Counted from the stretch's first letter, positions 26,501 through 36,049 are shown. The stretch: DNA of 64,000 nucleotides from Flavipsychrobacter sp. (GCA_016786615.1 JAEUVX010000009.1:248001-312000); one strand, 5' to 3'. The notes: generated by a model not told the origin, from the sequence alone. Translations and numbers: made by a program.

Positions 26501-27712
26501 ATGACAGAACGTTTTGAGATACCGGCACGATTAAAAAATACCAGCCTTGCACTGATAGCTGTAGGTTTACTGGTATTGATACTGGGCGGTGTAACAATGT
26601 TGAGCGGAGACCACCACGATAAAACCCGCTTTTGGTTAGTACTGTTGCAAAACAGTGTGTTCTTTTTGCTGATAACAGTTGCAAGTGTATTTATACAAGC
26701 AGCAGCTTCATTGGCGCAAGGTGGCTGGATAGTAGCTTACAAAAGGGTGCCGGAAGCTATTGGCGCCAATGTATGGGTATTTGGTATCATAGCAGCAGCT
26801 ATACTGATATTTATTGCTACAGGTTTCAGTGTTGATGGACACAATCCGATTTATCACTGGGTTCATCCTGAAGGTGACAAAATACTGGAAGGCAAGTCTG
26901 CATTTCTGAACACTAAAATGTTCATTATAGCTACAATAGTTACCATTGCATTGTGGTCTTTCTTCGGACGTAAATTCCGTGCGCTTTCAATAGCTCAGGA
27001 ATCTGCTCCTAAAAACAGTACTAAAATATACTGGACAATGTTCAAATGGTCTGCAGCATTTTTGCTGGTGTATGCGCTTACACAAATGAGCACTACACCA
27101 TGGTTGTGGATTATGAGCATCGATGCACACTGGTATTCAACTATGTTCAGCTGGTACACATTTGCCAGTGCATTTGTGAGCGGTATGTCTGTAATCCTGT
27201 TGTTTGTTGTATTCCTGAAAAACAATGGCAATCTGGAGCTTGTTACTAAAGAGCATATACACGATTTAGGTAAATTCATGTTTGCATTCAGTGTATTCTG
27301 GACTTATGTATGGTTTGCACAATACATGCTGATATGGTATAGTAACATACCGGAAGAAACTACGTATTTCAAAATGCGCCAGCATGGTCCTTATGGCCTG
27401 ATATGGTACTCAGTATTTATTATCAACTTCATTATGCCGATATTGATACTGATGGCACGCCCAAGCAAGCGTAACTATTTCACGGTAACGTTTATGGCAC
27501 TGGTAATCATATTCGGCCACTGGTTGGATTTCTTTATCATGACAATGCCTGGTCCATTAGGTAAACATTGGCAACTTGGCTGGTACGAGCTGGGTATCTT
27601 TATGGGCTTTGCAGGTCTGTTGATATTCACAGTATCTAAAACACTTACCAAATCATCATTAGTTCCGGCTAATCATCCATTGCTGAAAGAAGCAATGCTG
27701 CACCAGAGCTAA
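26501..27712 (+). CDS. actF: Alternative complex III subunit ActF
   Basis: 403 residues with about ten helices, homologous to ActC in fold but shorter. WKLVLL-type and FSVDGHNPIYHWVHPEGD segments, LTQMSTTPWLWIMSIDAHWYS and YSNIPEETTYF are ACIII ActF signatures. It forms the second membrane core half of the complex, proposed to take part in proton translocation. The spacing to coxB is 60 bases. Confidence 0.94.
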   Translation: MTERFEIPARLKNTSLALIAVGLLVLILGGVTMLSGDHHDKTRFWLVLLQNSVFFLLITVASVFIQAAASLAQGGWIVAYKRVPEAIGANVWVFGIIAAAILIFIATGFSVDGHNPIYHWVHPEGDKILEGKSAFLNTKMFIIATIVTIALWSFFGRKFRALSIAQESAPKNSTKIYWTMFKWSAAFLLVYALTQMSTTPWLWIMSIDAHWYSTMFSWYTFASAFVSGMSVILLFVVFLKNNGNLELVTKEHIHDLGKFMFAFSVFWTYVWFAQYMLIWYSNIPEETTYFKMRQHGPYGLIWYSVFIINFIMPILILMARPSKRNYFTVTFMALVIIFGHWLDFFIMTMPGPLGKHWQLGWYELGIFMGFAGLLIFTVSKTLTKSSLVPANHPLLKEAMLHQS

Positions 27713-27772
27713 TTGAAAACAAGAATAAAAAAGAGTATAAACTAATTACAGTAAATACAAGCATAACTGACC

Positions 27773-28828
27773 ATGTCGGGACTTATATCAATACTATTAA
27801 CAGGGCTGGTATTTGTTATCATATACCAGATAGCAAAAGCTAGTGAGTATGCTACCATTTTGCGTGGCGAAGAAAAGATTAATGCACGGGTTAACCGTAC
27901 CATGGCAATACTGCTTGTGGCATTCTTCTTACTTGGGTTGTATGGTATATGGGTATGCCATGAAGCCCTGATAGATAAAATGCTGCCTGTATCAGCTTCT
28001 GAACATGGTGTGGAGTACGATAGGATGTTCCTTGTTACACTTGCAGTGACAGGTATTGTATTCCTCATTACGCAAACAATACTTTTCTGGTTTGCTTACC
28101 GCTACCAGTCTACTGAAAAACGTACATCGTTTTTCTATGCACACAACAATAAACTGGAATTGGTTTGGACTACAATCCCCGCAATAGCAATGGCTGTGCT
28201 GGTTGCAATTGGTTTGCGCAACTGGATGAATATGACATCTGCAGCACCAAAAGAAGCAATGGTGGTAGAAGTAGTAGGTAAACAATTCAACTGGATTGTT
28301 CGTTATCCCGGTAAGGATGGTGTAATGGGTAAAAGGGATTTCAGGAAGATAAATGATGCAAATAACGTATTGGGCCTTGACTGGAATGATAAGGACAATA
28401 TGGATGATGTTGTGGCACAGAATGGTGAACTGCACCTTGTTGTGAATAAGCCTGTAAGCATACTAATTGGTTCGAGGGACGTAATACATGATGTTGGCTT
28501 ACCTCACTTCCGTATGAAGATGGATGCTGTACCGGGTATCGTAACAACAATCTGGTTCACTCCGACAATCACTACTACTAAAATGAAAGAAATCACCGGT
28601 AACAAAGATTTCGTTTATGAAATATCTTGTGACCAGATGTGTGGTAAAGGCCACTACTCTATGAGGGGTACTGTTATAGTAGAAACTCAGGCAGAGTACG
28701 ATGCATGGATGGCTAAACAACAAAGCTATTATGCATCAAACAATGCAGCTCCTGCTGCTGCACCAGCTGCAGAAGGTACTGCACCGGAACAGAAAACTGA
28801 TAGTGTTAAAGCAATAACGATGAAGTAA
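27773..28828 (+). CDS. coxB: Cytochrome c oxidase subunit II
   Basis: 351 residues. An N-terminal extension with two hydrophobic stretches (about 3-20, 43-62) precedes the two canonical helices (about 84-108, 133-150). The CuA domain is intact: the upstream His in DVIHDVGLPHFRMKMDAVPG, then C-D-Q-M-C-G-K-G-H-Y-S-M, giving Cys, Cys, His and Met ligands. There is no fused cytochrome c domain; the C-terminus is an Ala/Pro-rich tail. It receives electrons from cytochrome c or directly from ACIII. Confidence 0.95.
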   Translation: MSGLISILLTGLVFVIIYQIAKASEYATILRGEEKINARVNRTMAILLVAFFLLGLYGIWVCHEALIDKMLPVSASEHGVEYDRMFLVTLAVTGIVFLITQTILFWFAYRYQSTEKRTSFFYAHNNKLELVWTTIPAIAMAVLVAIGLRNWMNMTSAAPKEAMVVEVVGKQFNWIVRYPGKDGVMGKRDFRKINDANNVLGLDWNDKDNMDDVVAQNGELHLVVNKPVSILIGSRDVIHDVGLPHFRMKMDAVPGIVTTIWFTPTITTTKMKEITGNKDFVYEISCDQMCGKGHYSMRGTVIVETQAEYDAWMAKQQSYYASNNAAPAAAPAAEGTAPEQKTDSVKAITMK

Positions 28829-28868
28829 TCGTTCTGTTTGAATTACAGAACATATAAAAGTGCAAAAA

Positions 28869-30692
28869 ATGAGCGACGTTATCATTCAAGGAACTAATGT
28901 AGCGCACACACACGATGCGCATGGCGGGCATCATGGTCACGAACACCATGAGCAGCACTTCATAACGAAGTATATATTCAGCCAAGACCATAAGGTAATT
29001 GCCAAACAGTTTCTTATTACAGGTATTATATGGGCTATTATTGGAGCCCTCATGTCTGTATTCTTCCGTTTACAATTAGGTTTCCCTAACGAAACCTTCC
29101 CGATAATGGAGACTTTCCTGGGTGAGTGGGCGAAAGGTGGCAAACTGAATCCTGAATTCTATTATGCATTGGTTACAATGCACGGAACAATATTAGTGTT
29201 CTTCGTATTGACTGCGGGTCTGAGTGGTACGTTTGCGAACCTCTTAATACCTCTGCAGATAGGTGCACGTGATATGGCATCGCCATTTATGAATATGCTG
29301 TCTTATTGGTTCTTCTTTATATCAAGTGTATTCATGTTTGTATCATTGTTTGTACAAACAGGACCTGCATCAGGTGGTTGGACAACATACCCTCCGCTGA
29401 GTGCACTGAAAGAAGCATCTATGGGTTCCGGTATCGGTATGGATCTGTGGCTTATCAGTATGGCATTATTCGTTGTGTCTTCACTGCTTGGTGGCCTTAA
29501 CTATATCTCTACTATCCTGAATATGCGTACGAAAGGCATGACCATGACACGCATGCCGCTGACAATATGGGCATTATTCTTTACAGCTGTGTTGGGTGTA
29601 TTGTCTTTCCCTGTATTGTTCTCAGGTTTCGTTCTGTTGATATTTGACCGCAATTTTGGTACAAGCTTCTACTTATCAGAAATATTTATTGGTGGTAAAG
29701 CGTTGCCACATGTTGGTGGTTCTGCTATCCTGTATCAGCACTTGTTCTGGTTCCTTGGTCACCCAGAGGTGTATATCATCATGCTTCCGGGTATGGGTAT
29801 GGCTTCAGAGGTACTTTCAAATCACAGCCGTAAACCGATATTTGGTTATACTGCGATGATTATATCATTGATAGGTATTACGGTACTTGCCTTCCTGGTA
29901 TGGGCGCACCACATGTTTGTAACAGGTATGAGTCCGTTCCTTGGTTCAATATTCGTATTATTAACCCTGTTGATTGCGGTACCATCTGCGGTAAAAGTAT
30001 TTAACTGGCTGACAACTATATGGAAAGGTAATATACGTTTTACTGTTCCTATGATGTTCGCTATAGGTTTCGTATCACTGTTCATCTCGGGTGGTCTTAC
30101 AGGTTTGTTCCTTGGTAACTCTGCACTGGATATCCACCTGCACGATACTTACTTCGTTGTGGCTCACTTCCACATAGTAATGGGTGTATCTGCATTCTTT
30201 GGTATGTTCGCAGGTATCTACCATTGGTTCCCTAAAATGTTTGGCCGTTTCATGAACAACACTTTGGGTTATATCCACTTCTTCATAACATTGGCAGGCG
30301 CATATCTTATCTTCTGGCCTATGCATTACGAAGGTATCGCCGGTATGCCACGCCGTTATTATGATTACAGTGCCTGGGAATCATTCAAGCAGTTTGAAAG
30401 CCTGAACAGCTTTATAAGCATCGCAGCAATACTTGTATTCTTTGCGCAGTTGATATTCGTGGTTAACTTTTTCGTAAGTATCTTCCGCGGACGTAAAGTA
30501 ATGGTTCAAAACCCATGGGGTTCTCCTACACTGGAATGGACTACGCCAATCAATCCGGGACACGGAAACTGGGAAGGTGATATTCCTGAAGTGTACCGTT
30601 GGCCATACGATTACAAAGATGATGGTAATGGTAATGACTTCATCCCGCAGACAGCACCGCTGAAACCGGGAGAATCAGAAGGAGCACACTAA
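28869..30692 (+). CDS. coxA: Cytochrome c oxidase subunit I
   Basis: 607 residues from ATG 28869 (a GTG three codons earlier is possible). The first 30 residues are His-rich. The haem/Cu ligands are present: MHGTILVFF, GHPEVY with the cross-linked His/Tyr and the Glu that marks A1-type oxidases, WAHHMF, and HDTYFVVAHFHIV. The D-channel Asp lies in IGARDMASP. About twelve helices are seen. It is the terminal electron acceptor and proton pump of the operon. Subunit III is not encoded after it; a terminator follows 18 bases after the stop. Confidence 0.96.
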   Translation: MSDVIIQGTNVAHTHDAHGGHHGHEHHEQHFITKYIFSQDHKVIAKQFLITGIIWAIIGALMSVFFRLQLGFPNETFPIMETFLGEWAKGGKLNPEFYYALVTMHGTILVFFVLTAGLSGTFANLLIPLQIGARDMASPFMNMLSYWFFFISSVFMFVSLFVQTGPASGGWTTYPPLSALKEASMGSGIGMDLWLISMALFVVSSLLGGLNYISTILNMRTKGMTMTRMPLTIWALFFTAVLGVLSFPVLFSGFVLLIFDRNFGTSFYLSEIFIGGKALPHVGGSAILYQHLFWFLGHPEVYIIMLPGMGMASEVLSNHSRKPIFGYTAMIISLIGITVLAFLVWAHHMFVTGMSPFLGSIFVLLTLLIAVPSAVKVFNWLTTIWKGNIRFTVPMMFAIGFVSLFISGGLTGLFLGNSALDIHLHDTYFVVAHFHIVMGVSAFFGMFAGIYHWFPKMFGRFMNNTLGYIHFFITLAGAYLIFWPMHYEGIAGMPRRYYDYSAWESFKQFESLNSFISIAAILVFFAQLIFVVNFFVSIFRGRKVMVQNPWGSPTLEWTTPINPGHGNWEGDIPEVYRWPYDYKDDGNGNDFIPQTAPLKPGESEGAH

Positions 30693-30709
30693 TATTATCA
30701 ATATACTTT

Positions 30710-30739
30710 AAAAGCCTCGTTATTTAACGAGGCTTTTTT
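30710..30739 (+). terminator. Terminator of the act-cox operon
   Basis: AAAAGCCTCGTTA and TAACGAGGCTTTT form a 13-bp perfect stem with a 2-base loop and a T run. Confidence 0.9.
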
Positions 30740-30802
30740 CATTCGTTGAATGAAACATGCCATTCGTTCAATCAGAAATGCCATTCGTCAAATGCCTGAT
30801 TG
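30740..30802. repeat. Three tandem 21-bp repeats (CATTCGT...)
   Basis: Units begin at 30740, 30761 and 30782 with CATTCGTTGAATG, CATTCGTTCAATC and CATTCGTCAAATG. The period is exactly 21 bases, and the first unit has a CATTC/GAATG dyad. Direct repeats with a two-turn period are typical of LytTR-type regulator binding sites. That assignment is inferred. Confidence 0.6.
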
Positions 30803-30931
30803 CTGATTGCAGTATTTGAACGTACTTTATGTTATCCTATTTAACCCGAAGCAATCGATACAGGTTGTACTATAAACCCCAGAGCGCTTGTAAACCCAGC
30901 CGATACGCCGGCCCCTATAATTCCTTAGTTT

Positions 30932-30965
30932 GGTAACTGTCCCCGCAGTTACCATTTTTGTTTTT
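30932..30965 (+). terminator. Terminator-like hairpin just before the NTF2-like gene
   Basis: GGTAACTG and CAGTTACC form an 8-bp perfect stem with loop TCCCCG, followed by ATTTTTGTTTTT. It lies 15 bases before the ATG at 30980 and may end a small RNA or attenuate the gene. It could instead be a REP-like palindrome. Confidence 0.6.
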
Positions 30966-30979
30966 AGTATATTGATGCC

Positions 30980-31399
30980 ATGAAACGAATACTATTAGTA
31001 GCCTTTTTGTGCTATTGCACGGCAGCTAATGCCCGGGAAGATAAAGCAAGAATAGTTGCAGTATTAAGCAGCCAATCCGAAGCATGGAACAGAGGGAGTA
31101 TAGAAGATTATATGCAAGGGTATTGGAATAACGACAGCCTTGTGTTTGTAGGCAAAAGTGGCCCTACCTACGGGTACAGGCGCACACTCGAAAACTATAA
31201 GAAATCGTATAGCGATACTACAAAAATGGGCAAGCTGTATTTTGATATACTACAGGTAAAGGCATTAAGTAAAGAATGCTATTTTGTTTTGGGTAAATGG
31301 TCGCTAAAGCGTACAATCGGTGATGTAGGCGGGTATTTTACATTGATATTCAGGAAGATAAACGGTGAGTGGAAGATAGTGGCAGACCACAGCAGTTAA
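30980..31399 (+). CDS. Secreted NTF2-like (DUF4440/SnoaL-type) protein
   Basis: 139 residues. Signal peptide cut near ANA-RED. The mature part has the NTF2-like pattern IVAVLSSQSEAWNRGSIEDYM, a WNNDSLVFVGKSGPTYGYR strand region, and a final FTLIFRKINGEWKIVADHSS. Family members form small cone-shaped dimers or domains with diverse roles; no active-site assignment can be made here. Its upstream region is unusual: 21-bp repeats, then a leader ending in a terminator. This suggests conditional expression. No clear terminator follows. Confidence 0.85.
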   Translation: MKRILLVAFLCYCTAANAREDKARIVAVLSSQSEAWNRGSIEDYMQGYWNNDSLVFVGKSGPTYGYRRTLENYKKSYSDTTKMGKLYFDILQVKALSKECYFVLGKWSLKRTIGDVGGYFTLIFRKINGEWKIVADHSS

Positions 31400-31458
31400 C
31401 ATAATATTATTAGTATGTATTTATTTTTAAAACAGTCGTAAATACATTAAATATTCGC

Positions 31459-31466
31459 CATCTTTG
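31459..31466 (+). promoter_or_regulatory. -7-like element for the 872-residue T9SS cargo
   Basis: CATCTTTG matches TAnnTTTG at 7 of 8 positions, 107 bases before the start codon. Confidence 0.35.
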
Positions 31467-31572
31467 TATCCCCATTCAATAATTGAAACAGAAGTACAGA
31501 ATTAGTGCCTTATTGATTGCGTAGTATTAGATTATTTTACCCCGTTTTTTCTCACATCTAAATACATGCAAC

Positions 31573-34191
31573 ATGAAAAACATCCCCATTTTGTTACGAA
31601 GGAGTCTTGCCTTCTTGCTATTCAGCACGCTCATTTTTTGTTCCGACGATGCTTATGCCAGCCACTTCAGGTATGGTAATATAACTTGGGAACGCGTTGT
31701 TGGTAATCCATACCAGATACGGTTTAAGGTATCTCAGGCATGGAGAAGATCATTTTTTGGCGGAGCACCAGGTGTTGGTTCTACAGTCAATGGCGGCACA
31801 TTGAACACAGGCGTAAGTAATCAAACTATCGCCTTGTTGGTTACATCAGTTAACACTACTGAAGACTGGCTCTATGGAGAATTTACGTATGTTCAGACTT
31901 ATCCATCAACAACGGCAACGTATACTGCCCAATTTGGAAATTGCTGCAGGATTAGCCCTCCTGCGCTGATGAATAATGCTGACGGTAACTTTGCGGTATC
32001 TACTATTGTAACTGTTGGTAATGGCAATGACGCCCCTGTTTCTTCTGTTCCCCCATTTGTAAGTATGCCGGTTAATACAACTGCGGCAACATATCAGATA
32101 CCGGCAAATGACCCGAATGGTGACGCATTGACATTTTCACTGGCGCCAAATGGTTCTTTCGGTGCTGGTACGGTGCAGCCTGCCGGTGTCAGCATCAGTT
32201 CTTCAGGTTTGCTAACGTTTAATACTACAGGTCTGATAGTAGGAAGGTTTTACAATGTGGTGGTGTTTGTAACTGATAGCAAAGGTGCCAGGATTCAATT
32301 GGATCTGATGTTGCGTATTACAAACCCGTCTACCCCACCTACTTTCGACTATGCTGTAACACCAGGCAATAGTGCTAATTTCATCATACAACCAGGACAA
32401 ACACTTGCTTTCAACGTAAAAGCACAAGATGGTGATGTGGGTGATGTTGTATTGTTGAATGCTGTTGGTGTGCCTCCGGGTGCATCATTCACTTCTGGTA
32501 GTGGCAATCCGGTTACACGTTCATTCTCATGGACGCCAACAGCCGGGAATGTTGGTACGCACCAGATAAACTTCATAGCTCAGGATAATGCCTCTATACA
32601 AACAAACACTATAGTAAACATAGTAGTATCGATGAAACCGCAGTTTGCGCCGCCATCACCTGGTAACAGAAGTACATTCTGTTATACACCGGGTAGCTCT
32701 ATTAGCGAAGTGTTTTACGCAACAGATCCTGATACTGCAGACAGGGTAGTGTTGAATGCAATTTCAGGTGTAGCTTCCGGAATGTCTTTCACTCCGACAG
32801 TACCTACAGCAGCAGCTAATCCTGTACAGACAACAATGAGCTGGACACCAGCTTCGTCTGAATGGGGACAGCACGATCTGGTAATGCGTGCCACAGATAA
32901 TTATAGCGAAATGAGCTTTGATACTGTAACGTACCTGATTAATAACCCACCAACATTTACTACTACACAGGGAAATACTACGATTACCGCCGGTCAGTTA
33001 TTCAGCTATACTTTCGGTACTGCAGATGCTAACGCTTCTGAGGGTGATGAAGTCGAGCTGGAAAGCGCAACACTGCCTTCATGGTTGTCTGTTGTAGACA
33101 ATAACGATGGTACATGGACTATTAGTGGTATACCAGCGCTTGCAGATAGTGGCGATCATTTTGTCAATATCGAAATTGAAGATCAGATAAATCACATCAA
33201 TGGTACACATTGTGGTAATGCAGTTCAGAACTTTACGATAACTGTTATTCCATGTAATGTAATCTTGTCGAAGTCTGTTACGGATGTGTTATGCAACGGA
33301 GCTGCTACCGGCGCAATTGACATAACAGCCATGAATGTTACAGCACCTGTTACATACCAATGGAGCAATAGCGCAACTACAGAAGATATAGTAGGTATCC
33401 CTGCGGGTACTTATACATTTGCGCTTACAGATGCTAATGGTTGTACTGCATATGATACAGCAACTGTAAGTGAACCTGCAACAGCTGTAAGTGGTACGAT
33501 TGCTGTAAGTCCGGTTGTTACAATTCCTGGTCATACTCCATACACAATTTACATTGGCTATGGACCACAGTCTGTAACATTGTCTGCAACAGCTGCTGGA
33601 GGTACATCAGGTTATACTTATAGTTGGAGCCCATCTGCTACAGTTGCAAATCCTACCTCTGCTATTACTTCAGTAGCACCAACTACAACAACAACTTATG
33701 TTGTAACTATTACGGATGCAAACGGTTGTATTTCAACAGTAAGCAGAACTATTAACGTTGTAGATGCAAGGTGTGGTAACAACAACGACAAAGTGCTTGT
33801 ATGTCATTACCCTCAGGGTAATAATGGCAATCCACAATCAATTTGTATATCAAGTAGTGCAGTTGCCACCCATCTGGCACATGGTTGTAAAGTAGGCTTC
33901 TGCCCTCAGGCTAAGTTTGGCAATGAAGAAAACAATGCTGAAATAATGATGTCAGCGGATAAAATCGCTATATACCCTAATCCGTCAACTGGTATAGTTG
34001 CCATAGAGTTGCCTGATGGTGTAACTGCTGACAAGGTAATTGTAATGGACATTGCAGGAAAAGTAATCAATGCAAAGGAGAATGCGACTGGGAAGACAAT
34101 CTTTGATTTGAACAAGGTAGCAAAAGGTATCTATTTTGTACAGGTGAGTTATAGCGGTGAAATATTCCGTACGAAGATATCAATACAATAA
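31573..34191 (+). CDS. Large secreted protein with Ig-like/SprB repeats and type-A T9SS sorting domain
   Basis: 872 residues. Signal peptide of about 30 residues, then ASHFRYGNITWE, a common opening of Bacteroidota surface proteins. Several cadherin/Ig-like beta domains (about 150-550) contain the D-x-N-x-D pattern of He_PIG-type repeats. An SprB-type repeat (about 565-640: DVLCNGAATGAIDITA) and another beta domain follow. A Cys/His-rich module sits at about 733-777 (VCHYPQGN, THLAHGCKVGFC). The last 75 residues (IYPNPSTGIVAIELP to the end) are a Por secretion C-terminal sorting domain, type A. It is expected to be exported by the type IX system and attached to the surface; the binding target is unknown. 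Confidence 0.9.
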   Translation: MKNIPILLRRSLAFLLFSTLIFCSDDAYASHFRYGNITWERVVGNPYQIRFKVSQAWRRSFFGGAPGVGSTVNGGTLNTGVSNQTIALLVTSVNTTEDWLYGEFTYVQTYPSTTATYTAQFGNCCRISPPALMNNADGNFAVSTIVTVGNGNDAPVSSVPPFVSMPVNTTAATYQIPANDPNGDALTFSLAPNGSFGAGTVQPAGVSISSSGLLTFNTTGLIVGRFYNVVVFVTDSKGARIQLDLMLRITNPSTPPTFDYAVTPGNSANFIIQPGQTLAFNVKAQDGDVGDVVLLNAVGVPPGASFTSGSGNPVTRSFSWTPTAGNVGTHQINFIAQDNASIQTNTIVNIVVSMKPQFAPPSPGNRSTFCYTPGSSISEVFYATDPDTADRVVLNAISGVASGMSFTPTVPTAAANPVQTTMSWTPASSEWGQHDLVMRATDNYSEMSFDTVTYLINNPPTFTTTQGNTTITAGQLFSYTFGTADANASEGDEVELESATLPSWLSVVDNNDGTWTISGIPALADSGDHFVNIEIEDQINHINGTHCGNAVQNFTITVIPCNVILSKSVTDVLCNGAATGAIDITAMNVTAPVTYQWSNSATTEDIVGIPAGTYTFALTDANGCTAYDTATVSEPATAVSGTIAVSPVVTIPGHTPYTIYIGYGPQSVTLSATAAGGTSGYTYSWSPSATVANPTSAITSVAPTTTTTYVVTITDANGCISTVSRTINVVDARCGNNNDKVLVCHYPQGNNGNPQSICISSSAVATHLAHGCKVGFCPQAKFGNEENNAEIMMSADKIAIYPNPSTGIVAIELPDGVTADKVIVMDIAGKVINAKENATGKTIFDLNKVAKGIYFVQVSYSGEIFRTKISIQ

Positions 34192-34213
34192 TCACGGTAA
34201 TTAAAATAGTAGT

Positions 34214-34252
34214 AAACAGAAAAGGCAACCATTTAGGTTGCCTTTTCTGTTT
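34214..34252. terminator. Bidirectional terminator between the T9SS cargo and rho
   Basis: AAACAGAAAAGGCAACC and its exact complement form a 17-bp perfect stem with loop ATTTA, with A and T tracts on both sides serving both converging genes. Confidence 0.9.
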
Positions 34253-34268
34253 ATAGAAAATGTTATTA

Positions 34269-35912
34269 TTATTTACCCATTATAGCCAAAAACTCTTCGT
34301 TGTTGCGGGTGCCTTTCATTTGTTTCATCAGGAAGTTCATAGCCTCGTCAGTGTTCATATCTGCAATATGATTGCGGAGTATCCACATTTTGTTAAGCAC
34401 GTCTTTTTCCAGCAGCAAATCGTCGCGGCGGGTAGATGATGATGTGATATCGATAGCAGGGAAGATGCGCTTGTTGGCCAGTTTGCGGTCCAATTGCAAT
34501 TCCATATTACCCGTACCTTTAAATTCTTCAAAGATTACCTCATCCATCTTAGAGCCTGTATCTATCAATGCAGTAGCCAGTATGGTCAGCGAACCGCCGT
34601 TTTCTATTTTACGTGCCGCACCAAAGAATTGTTTTGGTTTCTGCATAGCGTTTGCTTCCACACCACCACTCAGTACTTTACCACTTGCAGGTGCTACGGT
34701 ATTGTGCGCACGTGCCAGGCGTGTTATAGAGTCGAGCAGGATAACCACATCGTGGCCTACTTCTACTAAGCGTTTTGCTTTTTGCAAGGCAATGGTAGAA
34801 ACTTTTACGTGTTTATCAGCAGGTTCGTCAAAAGTAGATGCTATCACCTCTGCACGTACGCTGCGTTGCATATCTGTTACCTCTTCCGGGCGTTCATCCA
34901 CCAGTACTATCATCAGATAGCATTCAGGGTGGTTGGCAGCTATTGCATTGGCCACTTCCTTCAGCAACATGGTTTTACCCGTCTTCGGCTGTGCCACTAT
35001 CAGGCCACGCTGTCCTTTACCAATTGGTGTAAAGAGGTCCATAATGCGGGTACCGTAGTTATTGGCAGTGCTTACAAGGTTCAGTTTCTCGAACGGGAAG
35101 AGTGGTGTAAGATAATCGAACGGAACGCGGTCGCGTATTTCGTCAGGAAGTTTACCGTTGATGGTTTCAACTTTCAGGAGGGCAAAGTATTTCTCGCCTT
35201 CTTTTGGCGGGCGCACCGTACCACGTACGGTATCACCTGTTTTCAGCCCGAATAGTTTTATCTGCGATGGAGATACATACACATCATCCGGAGAAGAGAG
35301 ATAGTTATAATCGCTGCTGCGCAGGAATCCGTAACCATCAGGCATCATCTCCAGCACACCTTCGCTGAATACCACACCGTCAAATTCTACATTGAAGTTT
35401 GACTGCGGAGCCTCGCGGCGTTGATGCGGCCTTTGTTGCAGCTGATGCGGATGTTGATGCTGACGTTCTTCTGTTGCTTCAGCTACCGTTTCCTGAGGGG
35501 GTTGTATTTCAGCTTCTGTAGTATCGGGCATGGTAATACCTGATTCAGCTACAGAAGGGTTTGTTGGTTTTGCAGGTACAGGAGCCGTATGTGCCTGTTG
35601 TGGTACTTCTGCTTGTTCAACTGCTTCTGTTCTGGGTTTGCGAACACGGCGTTTTTTGTCATCGCCATTAGTTTCGGCTGCTGCCGCTATAGCAGGTTCT
35701 TGTGCAGCTGCTTCTTCAGTTTTAGGTTTGCGGGTACGGCGTTTTTTTTCTTCGCCTGCACCTTCTGATTGATTCATAGCTTGTTGATCCAATATCTTAT
35801 AGATTAATGTTTGTTTGTCTAACGAGCGTGGGTTGCTGATTTTCATACTTTCAGCCAAATCCACCAACTCCGGAACGAGCATGTCGTTCAGATGTGCAAT
35901 GTCGTACTGCAT
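34269..35912 (-). CDS. rho: Transcription termination factor Rho with disordered insertion
   Basis: 547 residues; longer than E. coli Rho (419). The N-terminal helical domain (1-48: [20 protein letters not shown]) is separated from the RNA-binding OSB domain (from about 174, [19 protein letters not shown]) by a low-complexity segment (about 50-173). That segment holds two basic repeats, [12 protein letters not shown] (56-67) and [12 protein letters not shown] (86-97), and a Gln/His/Pro-rich stretch. The ATPase core has AQPKTGKT (about 309-316) and [20 protein letters not shown]. Such insertions are known in Bacteroidota Rho. Single gene. Confidence 0.97.
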   Translation of the reverse strand: MQYDIAHLNDMLVPELVDLAESMKISNPRSLDKQTLIYKILDQQAMNQSEGAGEEKKRRTRKPKTEEAAAQEPAIAAAAETNGDDKKRRVRKPRTEAVEQAEVPQQAHTAPVPAKPTNPSVAESGITMPDTTEAEIQPPQETVAEATEERQHQHPHQLQQRPHQRREAPQSNFNVEFDGVVFSEGVLEMMPDGYGFLRSSDYNYLSSPDDVYVSPSQIKLFGLKTGDTVRGTVRPPKEGEKYFALLKVETINGKLPDEIRDRVPFDYLTPLFPFEKLNLVSTANNYGTRIMDLFTPIGKGQRGLIVAQPKTGKTMLLKEVANAIAANHPECYLMIVLVDERPEEVTDMQRSVRAEVIASTFDEPADKHVKVSTIALQKAKRLVEVGHDVVILLDSITRLARAHNTVAPASGKVLSGGVEANAMQKPKQFFGAARKIENGGSLTILATALIDTGSKMDEVIFEEFKGTGNMELQLDRKLANKRIFPAIDITSSSTRRDDLLLEKDVLNKMWILRNHIADMNTDEAMNFLMKQMKGTRNNEEFLAIMGK

Positions 35913-36033
35913 GCTAATGTTATTTCTTCAATGTGGTTTTGTGTTCTCAATTGTCCACTAATTCTAAAAACAATCCCTTTTTAATTCGCTTAATCCGTTG
36001 TTAATAGTCGGAGTAATAAAGAAATGGGAAAAG

Positions 36034-36049
36034 ATTCAGTTTACTGAAT
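36034..36049. promoter_or_regulatory. Perfect palindrome upstream of rho
   Basis: ATTCAGT and ACTGAAT are inverted with a two-base spacer (TT), about 120 bases before the rho start. It may be a regulator site. No other signal is seen in 35913-36100. Confidence 0.35.
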
